Shown here piece by piece: positions 49,553 to 57,097 of a DNA stretch of 64,000 nucleotides. The notes beneath the pieces are model-generated. The model saw only the letters and a program-made list of their open reading frames with translations. It had not been told where the DNA came from and made no database searches. A program made the position numbers and the translations under genes. Source of the stretch: Kurthia populi (GTDB lineage: Bacteria > Bacillota > Bacilli > Bacillales_A > Planococcaceae); NCBI RefSeq assembly GCF_042686175.1, contig NZ_JBHUOR010000033.1, positions 33,768 through 97,767 of the forward strand. Direction: 5' to 3'. The number at the start of each line of letters is the position of its first letter. Position 1 is the stretch's first letter.

Positions 49553-50245
49553 GTGTCTATCGGTATGATGATTGTTTATTTCGCTGTTTTAATGTTATTA
49601 CCACTTTATGCACAGCGAAAAGTGAAGTCGACATATAAAAAATATTCACAAGTTCAATCGACTTCTAATATGACGGGGGCAGAAGTGGCGCGTCGTATTT
49701 TAGATATGAATGGTTTAGAGAATGTTCGCGTGGAGCCAGTAGCGGGCGTGTTATCGGATCATTATGATCCAACTGACCGCGTTGTTCGCTTATCAGAGAG
49801 TAATTTTTATGAGGCCTCTGTTGCAGGTACTGCAGTAGCAGCCCATGAAGTTGGTCATGCGATTCAACATAAAGAATCGTATAATTTCTTAACAGTACGT
49901 TCTAAATTAGTTCCTGCTGCTACTATTTCATCAAATGCTTCATGGATTTTCATTATGATTGGGATGATTGCTTCTTGGCAACCACTAATGTTAATCGGTA
50001 TTATCCTATTAGCAATCGGTGTGGTATTCCAGTTGGTGACATTACCAGTAGAATTCGATGCTTCTAAGCGCGCAATGAACCAAATTGTTGAATTAGGCAT
50101 TATTCGCAATGAAGAAGAAGCTTCCGCTCGTAAAGTATTAAATGCCGCAGCGATGACATATGTTGCAGCAGCAGCAACGGCTGTTATGGAATTAGCACGT
50201 TTATTACTAATGTATACAGGTATGGGAAATAACAGAGAAGACTAA
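49553..50245 (+). CDS. Zinc metallopeptidase, YugP-like (membrane)
   Basis: A 230-residue membrane-bound neutral zinc metallopeptidase family protein. An N-terminal helix (MMIVYFAVLMLLPLYAQ) is followed by the zinc motif H-E-x2-H in AAHEVGHAIQH near 103-113 and by two to three further helices. A second acidic ligand may lie in VEFDASKRAM. The start is GTG at 49553 after AGGAGGA; the ATG between them runs into a stop. The substrate is unknown. A terminator follows. Confidence 0.87.
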   Translation: MSIGMMIVYFAVLMLLPLYAQRKVKSTYKKYSQVQSTSNMTGAEVARRILDMNGLENVRVEPVAGVLSDHYDPTDRVVRLSESNFYEASVAGTAVAAHEVGHAIQHKESYNFLTVRSKLVPAATISSNASWIFIMIGMIASWQPLMLIGIILLAIGVVFQLVTLPVEFDASKRAMNQIVELGIIRNEEEASARKVLNAAAMTYVAAAATAVMELARLLLMYTGMGNNRED

Positions 50246-50249
50246 TCAA

Positions 50250-50288
50250 AAAAACATCAATTTCTATTATGGGAATTGATGTTTTTTT
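50250..50288 (+). terminator. Terminator after the metallopeptidase gene
   Basis: AAACATCAATT (50252-50262) and AATTGATGTTT (50274-50284) with flanking A and T runs. Confidence 0.9.
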
Positions 50289-50496
50289 ATGTTTATTTAA
50301 TTCGAAAATCAGTTTTATATCAAAATTCGTCATATAATGTATTATGTTTGTTACATTTTTGTAATGTTTTTGACCTCTTATCGTATTGTTTATTGTGTAA
50401 AGTAATGATTGTGAAAAGCAACACAAACTAACATTTAAAAATACTAACTTAATTATATAAAAAAAATAACGAATATGAATGGAGAACATAAACACT

Positions 50497-51222
50497 ATGA
50501 AATTAACAAAAACGATGACATCACTAGCGCTAGCATTTACAGTAGGACTATCAGGAGTAGTAACTACATCTACAACATTTTCACCAGTAGATTCAATTGA
50601 AGCAAAAGCAGCAACAACAATTGCATACAAAGCAAAATTATTTGTAAACTCTTCAGATGGTACATTAAACATGCGTAAATCTGCAAGTGCTACATCTGCA
50701 AAAGTTCAAACATTAAAACAAGGCAAACAAGTAAATGTAACAAAGAAAAAAGTTGTTGGTGGTGCAACGTGGCTATATGGTACAGCTTCAGGTAAAAAAG
50801 GTTGGATGAATGCTAAATATTTATCTTCTAAAAAAGTTACACAAGTATCAAATTCTTCAAACTTTAGCTCAGCAATTTCTTATGGCGCACGCTTCTTAGG
50901 CATACCATATGTATGGGGCGGCACAACACCATCAGGATTTGATTGCTCAGGTTTCACTAGTTATGTATATCGCAATGCGTTAGGTAAATCAATTCCACGT
51001 ACATCAGGTGCACAATACACAGCATCTAAGAAAATTTCTAAATCACAATTACAAGTTGGTGACTTAGTATTCTTTAACACATCAGGTGGCGGTGTATCAC
51101 ACGTATCAATCTACGCTGGTAACAATAAATTATTACATGCTGCTGGTAAACAAGTTAAATACTCAAACCTTTATGATGGTTACTGGAACAAACGTATCGT
51201 AGGTTACGGTACATTCCGCTAG
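50497..51222 (+). CDS. Secreted SH3b-NlpC/P60 cell wall endopeptidase
   Basis: A 241-residue exported hydrolase. A signal peptide at about 1-33 (basic start, hydrophobic core, cleavage near IEAKA) is followed by a bacterial SH3 domain (about 45-110: LNMRKSASATSAKV, GKKGWMNAKYL), then an NlpC/P60 domain with catalytic cysteine in GFDCSGFTSYVY and histidine in SHVSIYAG. It probably cuts peptide stems of peptidoglycan. The ATG at 50497 is favoured because GGAGAA is 10 bases upstream; the ATG at 50479 has none. Its NlpC domain resembles that of the CwlO-like protein at 9-10 kb. Confidence 0.9.
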   Translation: MKLTKTMTSLALAFTVGLSGVVTTSTTFSPVDSIEAKAATTIAYKAKLFVNSSDGTLNMRKSASATSAKVQTLKQGKQVNVTKKKVVGGATWLYGTASGKKGWMNAKYLSSKKVTQVSNSSNFSSAISYGARFLGIPYVWGGTTPSGFDCSGFTSYVYRNALGKSIPRTSGAQYTASKKISKSQLQVGDLVFFNTSGGGVSHVSIYAGNNKLLHAAGKQVKYSNLYDGYWNKRIVGYGTFR

Positions 51223-51232
51223 TTCATACAAT

Positions 51233-51262
51233 GGGGTGTCTCTTATGAGGCATCCTTTTTTA
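51233..51262 (+). terminator. Terminator after the SH3b-NlpC gene
   Basis: GGGTGTCTC pairs with GAGGCATCC (two wobble pairs), followed by TTTTTT. Confidence 0.75.
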
Positions 51263-51300
51263 TTTTATTATGATAATGAAGTCTTTTGATAATATAACGA

Positions 51301-51344
51301 AAAACGACCGAATGTATAAATTTTTATACATTCGGTCGTTTTTT
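51301..51344. terminator. Strong bidirectional terminator before ypjC
   Basis: Perfect 20-bp stem (51301-51320 with 51323-51342) containing CGACCGAATGTATA and its complement, a two-base loop, and A/T-rich ends serving both strands. Confidence 0.9.
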
Positions 51345-51346
51345 GT

Positions 51347-52207
51347 CTATCGGTTGATTGGTTGCTTTTTATCATCGAGTGTAAAGCCTTCACCTGCAAC
51401 GTCATGAACTTCTGAAATACTCATGAACGCGTGTGGGTCAATCCCATTCACAATCGATTTTAATTTAAATAATTCATTTTTAGAAACGACACAATAAATA
51501 ACGCGTTTTTCTTCGCGTGTATAATAGCCATTCCCATGTAGCAATGTGACACCACGATCAAGTTGTTTCGCAATTTTAGCAGCAATGGCTTCATATTCAC
51601 CTGAAATGATAAATGCGCCACGTGCAGCATATGCACCTTCTTGCACAAAATCAATAACTTTTGCACAAACAAATACAAATACGAGCGTATAAATTGTTGT
51701 ACGTGCATTTAAATACGTCAACATCGATAAAGAAATAACAATGGCATCAATTAATAACATCGTCTTGCCCATCGACCAACCAAAATATTTATGAACAACA
51801 CGCGCGATAATATCTGCACCACCTGTTGTACCCCCGTAGCGGAATACAATACCAAGACCCCCACCTAAAAAGACACCAGCAAGCAGTGTTACAAGAAGCA
51901 TATCGTCATGTAGGTCAATATGGAAGTTCATATGCTGGAACACTTTAATAAAGAGTGATACAGAAATAGTTCCAATTAATGTATAAATAAATGAACGACG
52001 TCCGAGAATTTTCCAGCCGATAATAAACATCGGAATATTTAAGATGATGTTCATTAAAGCGGGGTCAAGGCTAAAGACGAAGTATAAAATTAGTGTGACA
52101 CCAGTAATGCCACCTTCACCGAGCTCGTTTTCCATATTAAAGTTAACGAGACCAAATGAGTAAAGCGCAGCACCTAGCATGATGAACACAATGTTTTTGA
52201 GTTTCAA
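51347..52207 (-). CDS. ypjC: YitT-family membrane protein (YpjC-like)
   Basis: A 286-residue protein with five to six N-terminal helices (YitT/DUF161 region, with GGGLGIVFRYGGTTGGADI near 95-113) and a soluble C-terminal DUF2179 domain (RGVTLLHGNGYYT, VIYCVVSKNE). Function in the family is unclear. The start is TTG at 52207 after AGGAGGGA. B. subtilis ypjC lies near dapB as well, which supports the name. It is convergent to the SH3b-NlpC gene and divergent from dapB. Confidence 0.82.
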   Translation of the reverse strand: MKLKNIVFIMLGAALYSFGLVNFNMENELGEGGITGVTLILYFVFSLDPALMNIILNIPMFIIGWKILGRRSFIYTLIGTISVSLFIKVFQHMNFHIDLHDDMLLVTLLAGVFLGGGLGIVFRYGGTTGGADIIARVVHKYFGWSMGKTMLLIDAIVISLSMLTYLNARTTIYTLVFVFVCAKVIDFVQEGAYAARGAFIISGEYEAIAAKIAKQLDRGVTLLHGNGYYTREEKRVIYCVVSKNELFKLKSIVNGIDPHAFMSISEVHDVAGEGFTLDDKKQPINR

Positions 52208-52407
52208 ACAAGTCCCTCCTAGATGATTTTTCAGTCAAGTCATACACGACTACAAAAAATTTTGGTACACTATGTGTAAGCCGTTTATCAGCTGGCTCAT
52301 AGGTTTCTATTATCGTTTATTTACACATAATTGACAACCTTAATCGCGACACGTTTTACGTTCTAAGCGATAACAAGGGGATACATACACATTGGAGGAA
52401 TGAAATA

Positions 52408-53205
52408 ATGACAGTTCGCGTAGCAATTGCAGGACCACGAGGTAAAATGGGGAAAGAAGCAGTACATACCGTAATGAAAGCGACCGATATGGAGCTTGTA
52501 GCTGTATTGGACCATCGTGAGATTGCGATGAACCTAACAGCATATAGTGAATTTCCAGAAAACTATGACGTTGCGGTTTATACAGATTTAGAAGCGTTAA
52601 TCAAGGATACCAAGCCGGACGTATTTGTTGATTTAACGACACCAAAAGCCGTCTATACACATACGAAAACATTGCTCGAGCATCATGTACGTCCAGTTAT
52701 CGGCACAACAGGTTTTACAGATGAGCAATTGCAAGAAGTAACGGATTTAGCGAAAGCAAATGGCACAGGCGCAATTATCGCACCAAACTTTGCGATTGGT
52801 GCAGTGTTAATGATGAAATTTGCGGCAGAAGCGGCGAAATATATGCCAGATGTTGAAATTATCGAACTACATCATGACCAAAAATTAGATGCACCATCTG
52901 GTACAGGTGTCAAAACAGCACAGTTAATCGCTCAAAATCGCCCAGCCCATAAACAAGGGCATCCTGAGGAACATGAAACAATCCAAGGTTCACGCGGTGG
53001 CGATATCGAAGGGATGCGTATTCATAGCGTACGTTTACAAGGCCTTGTTGCACATCAAGAAGTGTTATTTGGTGGCGAAGGCCAAATGCTGACAATTCGT
53101 CACGATTCATATAATCGCGCTTCGTTTATGTCGGGTGTGAAATTATGTATTGAAAAAGTAGTCGACTTAAATGAACTAGTTTACGGCTTAGAAAATTTAT
53201 TATAA
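52408..53205 (+). CDS. dapB: 4-hydroxy-tetrahydrodipicolinate reductase
   Basis: Second committed step of lysine and diaminopimelate synthesis, NAD(P)H-dependent. The 265-residue protein has the nucleotide loop GPRGKMGKEAV at 8-18, GTTGFTDEQL near 97 and the catalytic block ELHHDQKLDAPSGT near 152-165. GGAGGAATGA precedes the ATG. mgsA follows after 17 bases, the same pair as in B. subtilis. Diaminopimelate is the cross-linking residue likely cut near by the NlpC/P60 enzymes of this window. Confidence 0.96.
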   Translation: MTVRVAIAGPRGKMGKEAVHTVMKATDMELVAVLDHREIAMNLTAYSEFPENYDVAVYTDLEALIKDTKPDVFVDLTTPKAVYTHTKTLLEHHVRPVIGTTGFTDEQLQEVTDLAKANGTGAIIAPNFAIGAVLMMKFAAEAAKYMPDVEIIELHHDQKLDAPSGTGVKTAQLIAQNRPAHKQGHPEEHETIQGSRGGDIEGMRIHSVRLQGLVAHQEVLFGGEGQMLTIRHDSYNRASFMSGVKLCIEKVVDLNELVYGLENLL

Positions 53206-53222
53206 GATAGGAGCGTTTTTTT

Positions 53223-53642
53223 ATGAAAATCGCTTTAATTGCGCATGATAAAAAGAAAGATGATATCGTGCAATTCTCAGTAGCATATGAGCAAATTTTG
53301 GCTGAACATGAGTTGTTTGCCACAGGGACAACGGGACTGCGTATTATGGAAGCAACGGATTTAACGATTACACGCTTCCGTTCGGGTCCACTTGGCGGTG
53401 ACCAACAAATTGGTGCCATGATAGCCATCAATGATATGGATTTAGTGCTCTTTTTCCGCGATCCATTGACAGCGCAACCACATGAGCCGGATATTTCGGC
53501 GTTAATGCGTTTGTGTGACGTTTATCAAGTCCCCCTTGCTACGAATATGGGGACAGCGGAAGTGCTGTTAAAAGGTTTACAAGAGGGCTTTATTGACTGG
53601 CGCTTACTTGCTGAGCGTCGCAGTGCCTCACAAACGAAATAA
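53223..53642 (+). CDS. mgsA: Methylglyoxal synthase
   Basis: Converts dihydroxyacetone phosphate to methylglyoxal and phosphate, a bypass used under phosphate limitation. The 139-residue protein begins MKIALIAHDKKKDDIV, and has the phosphate-binding TGTTGLRIME near 38, SGPLGGDQQIG near 58-68 with a catalytic aspartate, and FFRDPLTAQPHEPD near 81-94. AGGAGCG precedes the ATG. bshB1 follows in B. subtilis but not here. Confidence 0.95.
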   Translation: MKIALIAHDKKKDDIVQFSVAYEQILAEHELFATGTTGLRIMEATDLTITRFRSGPLGGDQQIGAMIAINDMDLVLFFRDPLTAQPHEPDISALMRLCDVYQVPLATNMGTAEVLLKGLQEGFIDWRLLAERRSASQTK

Positions 53643-53655
53643 TATGATACTGTAT

Positions 53656-53683
53656 AAGGTGTAGCTAATCGTAGCTACACCTT
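53656..53683 (+). terminator. Hairpin between mgsA and bshA
   Basis: Perfect 12-bp stem AAGGTGTAGCTA (53656-53667) and TAGCTACACCTT (53672-53683), four-base loop, but only a very short T run after it. It may be a weak terminator or an mRNA 3' end protector. Confidence 0.6.
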
Positions 53684-53720
53684 TAGTATGATATTGAACA
53701 ACAAAGAAAGGACGGGTCGG

Positions 53721-54866
53721 ATGAGAAAATTAAAAATAGGAATTACGTGCTATCCGACAGTCGGTGGCTCTGGCGTTATGGCGACAGAGCTTGGGAAAAT
53801 GCTAGCGGAGCGCGGGCATGAAATTCATTTCATTACATCCAGCATGCCGTTTCGCTTAAATAAAGTGTATCCAAATATTTTCTTCCATGAAGTGGAAGTT
53901 AATAATTATTCGGTATTCCAATATCCACCGTACGATTTAGCGCTGGCAAGTAAAATTGCAGATGTAATAAAAGAAGAACAATTGGATGTGTTGCATATGC
54001 ATTATGCGATTCCACATGCGGTCTGCGCAGTGCTTGCGAGAGATATGTGTGGCTGTAATATCGGTATCGTCACAACACTTCATGGTACGGATATTACTGT
54101 ACTAGGAGAGGATACATTATTACAAACAGCTATTAAATACGGTATCGATAAATCAGATATTGTTACAGCTGTTTCAGATTCACTAAAACAACAAACCTAT
54201 GAATTAATCGACACGACAAAACCAATTGAAACGATTTATAATTTTGTCGATATGCGTGAATATTATAAACGTGATAATGCAGAGTTAAAAGAAGGCTTTG
54301 GCATTGCAGCCCATGAAAAAGTCATTATCCATGTGTCGAACTTCCGTAAGGTGAAGCATGTACCTGATGTTGTGGAAACATTTTTGAAAATTCGCCGAGA
54401 AGTTCCAGCGAAGTTATTACTTGTTGGAGATGGACCAGAAAAGCATGAAGTGATGAAACAAGCACGTGCGAGCGACTATACAGATGATATTTTATTCCTT
54501 GGTCGTCAAGATAATTTAGCTGAATTATATTCTATTAGTGATTTAAAACTACTGATGTCTTCAAAAGAAGCGTTTGGTCTTGTATTGCTCGAAGCAATGG
54601 CTTGTAGTGTACCAGGTATTGGAACGAATATTGGTGGGATTCCAGAAGTCATTGTCGAAGGTGAAAATGGCTATATTGTTGAATTAGGCGATACCGAAGC
54701 GGCAGCAAAAAAAGCTATTTCGTTATTACAGGATGATGCGAAGCTAGCTTCATTTAGTGAAGCAGCACGAAAACATGCACATGAGCATTTCCGTGCAGAA
54801 AAAATTGTTGAACAATATGAAGTATTGTATGAGAAGGTGGCACGTCATGACAACGATGCAATTTGA
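53721..54866 (+). CDS. bshA: N-acetyl-alpha-D-glucosaminyl L-malate synthase BshA
   Basis: GT4 glycosyltransferase, first step of bacillithiol synthesis: joins GlcNAc from UDP-GlcNAc to malate. The 381-residue protein starts MRKLKIGITCYPTVGGSGV with the acceptor loop, has HMHYAIPHA near 102 and TTLHGTDIT near 122, and the nucleotide-sugar motif KEAFGLVLLEAMACSVPG near 283-300. The ATG at 53721 follows AAAGGACGGG. It overlaps cca by 20 bases. The deacetylase gene bshB1, next to bshA in B. subtilis, is not in this window. Confidence 0.94.
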   Translation: MRKLKIGITCYPTVGGSGVMATELGKMLAERGHEIHFITSSMPFRLNKVYPNIFFHEVEVNNYSVFQYPPYDLALASKIADVIKEEQLDVLHMHYAIPHAVCAVLARDMCGCNIGIVTTLHGTDITVLGEDTLLQTAIKYGIDKSDIVTAVSDSLKQQTYELIDTTKPIETIYNFVDMREYYKRDNAELKEGFGIAAHEKVIIHVSNFRKVKHVPDVVETFLKIRREVPAKLLLVGDGPEKHEVMKQARASDYTDDILFLGRQDNLAELYSISDLKLLMSSKEAFGLVLLEAMACSVPGIGTNIGGIPEVIVEGENGYIVELGDTEAAAKKAISLLQDDAKLASFSEAARKHAHEHFRAEKIVEQYEVLYEKVARHDNDAI

Positions 54867-56010
54867 TGCAGCCTTCAAGGTTATTGATGCTTTGCAGCTA
54901 GCAGGCTATGACGCAGTCGTTGTTGGCGGCGCAGTGCGCGATACATTATTAGGTGTACCCGTGCATGATGTCGATGTCGCAACGAGTGCAACGCCGAAAC
55001 AAACGAAAACGGTTTTTCAAAAAACGGTCGATATTGGTATTGAACATGGCACGATTCTTGTACTTGATATGGGTGAACCAATTGAGGTCACAACATTCCG
55101 TACAGAAGGCACATATGCAGACCACCGGCGCCCGGATAACGTTGATTTTGTGACGGATTTAGCGGAGGATTTGCGTCGTCGTGATTTTACGATTAACGCA
55201 ATGGCACTACGTTCAAAAACGGACATCGTTGATTTATTTGGTGGGCAAGATGATTTAGCAGCACATATCGTTCGCGCAGTTGGTGTGGCCGAGGAACGCT
55301 TTGCAGAAGATGCACTGCGTATGTTACGTGCTGTACGTTTTAGCGCAAAATTAAACTTTGATGTTGAACAGCAGACGTATACCGCGATGAAAAAACGCGC
55401 TGCAGATTTACGCTTTATTGCCATTGAGCGCATTAAAGCGGAGTTTGATCAAATTGTTCGTAGTGGACAGCCATATCGAGCTTTTCAGTTACTTGTTGAT
55501 ACAGGGCTCTCTACATATTTACCGGGTTCATTTCAAACAATTGAGCAGTGGCGCGGCTTTAAAGCACAAGATTCATTAACTGGTTGGGCGTTCTTTAGTT
55601 ACCTAGAGCAAGATGTGCAGCTGATTTCTCGCTATCGTGGATCAAATAAGGAACAGCGCTTTGTGAAGCATGTATTTCAGGCATTACAAACGCTAAAAAC
55701 GGCACCGACACCACGTGAGTTATTTGATCTTGACGAAGTGGTGTGGCAAGCCGCTACGATGATTGCCAACCATGTATGGCAGACGAATCATACCGTGGAA
55801 GACATTTTAGCAACTAAAGCAGCGCTACCGATTCAACAAAAAAATGATCTTGCCGTAACAGGCAAGGAATTTTTAGCCTGGAGTGGTCAGAAGGGTGGGC
55901 CATGGTTAAAAGAAGCATTACAACAACTATTAAATGGTGTGTTGGATGGGACGATTCTAAACGACGAACAACACATAAGGGGATGGTTTGAACGTGAGTG
56001 GAAATTTTAA
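54847..56010 (+). CDS. cca: CCA tRNA nucleotidyltransferase
   Basis: Adds or repairs the 3' CCA end of tRNA without a template. The 387-residue protein is a class II enzyme: GGAVRDTLLG near 26-35, the metal pair in HDVDVATSA, RRRDFTINAMAL near 113-124 and ERFAEDALRMLRAVRFSAKL near 154-173. The ATG at 54847 follows AGAAGGTGG and lies inside the end of bshA. It overlaps the start of birA, so bshA-cca-birA form one operon, as in B. subtilis. Confidence 0.95.
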   Translation: MTTMQFDAAFKVIDALQLAGYDAVVVGGAVRDTLLGVPVHDVDVATSATPKQTKTVFQKTVDIGIEHGTILVLDMGEPIEVTTFRTEGTYADHRRPDNVDFVTDLAEDLRRRDFTINAMALRSKTDIVDLFGGQDDLAAHIVRAVGVAEERFAEDALRMLRAVRFSAKLNFDVEQQTYTAMKKRAADLRFIAIERIKAEFDQIVRSGQPYRAFQLLVDTGLSTYLPGSFQTIEQWRGFKAQDSLTGWAFFSYLEQDVQLISRYRGSNKEQRFVKHVFQALQTLKTAPTPRELFDLDEVVWQAATMIANHVWQTNHTVEDILATKAALPIQQKNDLAVTGKEFLAWSGQKGGPWLKEALQQLLNGVLDGTILNDEQHIRGWFEREWKF

Positions 56011-56977
56011 ATATGAATTACTAAAACGGCTCCAAGCGGCTGGAAATGAACCACTATCTGGTCAACAAATCGCAGATGAATTAAATATTTCACGCACAGC
56101 GATTTGGAAACATATTAACCAATTAAAAGAAGAAGGCTATGAAATCGAAACCATTCGTAAAAAAGGCTATATTTTAAAACAAGCAGCGAATAATTTAGAC
56201 CCAGCAAAAATTAAAGCCCTACTTGAAACAACACATTTCGGCCATACTATTTTTTATGAAGAAGTACTCGATTCGACACAACCAACTGCTCACCGACTTG
56301 CACAGGAGGGTGCAAAAGAAGGCACACTTGTTATTTGTGAGGAGCAAACAGCAGGACGCGGTCGTATGATGCGCGAATGGCAGTCACAAAAGGGGAAAGG
56401 AATTTGGATGAGTGTTATTTTACGTCCAGATGTGCCAACACATAAAGCACCGCAGTTTACGCTCGTAGCAGCAGTTGCTGTTGCGCGAGGTATTGAAGAC
56501 GTAACAGGCGTGCGCCCGGCAATTAAATGGCCAAATGACTTATTAATTAATGGCTTGAAATGCACCGGCATTTTAACTGAAATGCAGTCTGAACCAGATC
56601 TTGTGAATGCACTTATTATGGGTATTGGTATTAATGTGAACCATGAGCAACAAGATTTCCCTGAAGAAATTCAAGGCATTGCGACGTCATTAAAATTACA
56701 GGCAAAAAAAGAAATTGATCGTGCAGAATTAACTGCGCGTATTTTATTCTATCTAGAACACTATAGCGCTGAGTATGTAATAGAAGGCTTTGAAAACATT
56801 AAAAAACAATGGGAAAGCTATTCATGCACACTAGGTCAGCGCATTAAAGCGACAACATTACGTGATGTTCTAATTGGGGAAGCTGTTGAAATTACAGATG
56901 ATGGCGTCTTAAAAATTAAATTAGATAATGGTGAAATTAAAGGTGTTTATTCGGCCGATATTTCATTAGAACCATAA
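55994..56977 (+). CDS. birA: Bifunctional biotin ligase and biotin operon repressor BirA
   Basis: Attaches biotin to carboxylases and, when charged with biotinyl-AMP, represses biotin genes. Residues 1-65 form a winged helix-turn-helix (LSGQQIADELNISRTAIWKH), so this is the DNA-binding form. The ligase domain has AGRGRMMREWQSQKGKGIW near 120-138, KWPNDLLING near 182 and a C-terminal SH3-like cap. GTG at 55994 is chosen for spacing from AAGGGGA; TTG at 55988 is possible. A matching operator lies at the bioY promoter (7454-7480). Confidence 0.95.
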   Translation: MSGNFKYELLKRLQAAGNEPLSGQQIADELNISRTAIWKHINQLKEEGYEIETIRKKGYILKQAANNLDPAKIKALLETTHFGHTIFYEEVLDSTQPTAHRLAQEGAKEGTLVICEEQTAGRGRMMREWQSQKGKGIWMSVILRPDVPTHKAPQFTLVAAVAVARGIEDVTGVRPAIKWPNDLLINGLKCTGILTEMQSEPDLVNALIMGIGINVNHEQQDFPEEIQGIATSLKLQAKKEIDRAELTARILFYLEHYSAEYVIEGFENIKKQWESYSCTLGQRIKATTLRDVLIGEAVEITDDGVLKIKLDNGEIKGVYSADISLEP

Positions 56978-56978
56978 A

Positions 56979-57019
56979 AAGGAGAGGATTCGCATTATAC
57001 GCGGAGCCTCTCTTTTTTA
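56979..57019 (+). terminator. Terminator after birA
   Basis: AAAAAGGAGAGG and CCTCTCTTTTTT flank an inner stem TTCGC/GCGGA, just after the birA stop. Confidence 0.85.
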
Positions 57020-57097
57020 TTACAGGAATCTAGTAGGCTTACATGTAGGATATATGATAAAATCAAGTATATTATGAACGGAAAGTGTGAAGTATTT

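Noticed and set aside
52208..52407. Lysine riboswitch before dapB
   Set aside because: The conserved L-box blocks are absent; only a simple 9-bp inverted repeat is seen.
54757..54846. Longer N-terminus for cca starting inside bshA
   Set aside because: The ATG at 54847 has a good ribosome site and begins the conserved cca N-terminus; the extension is translated bshA sequence in another frame.
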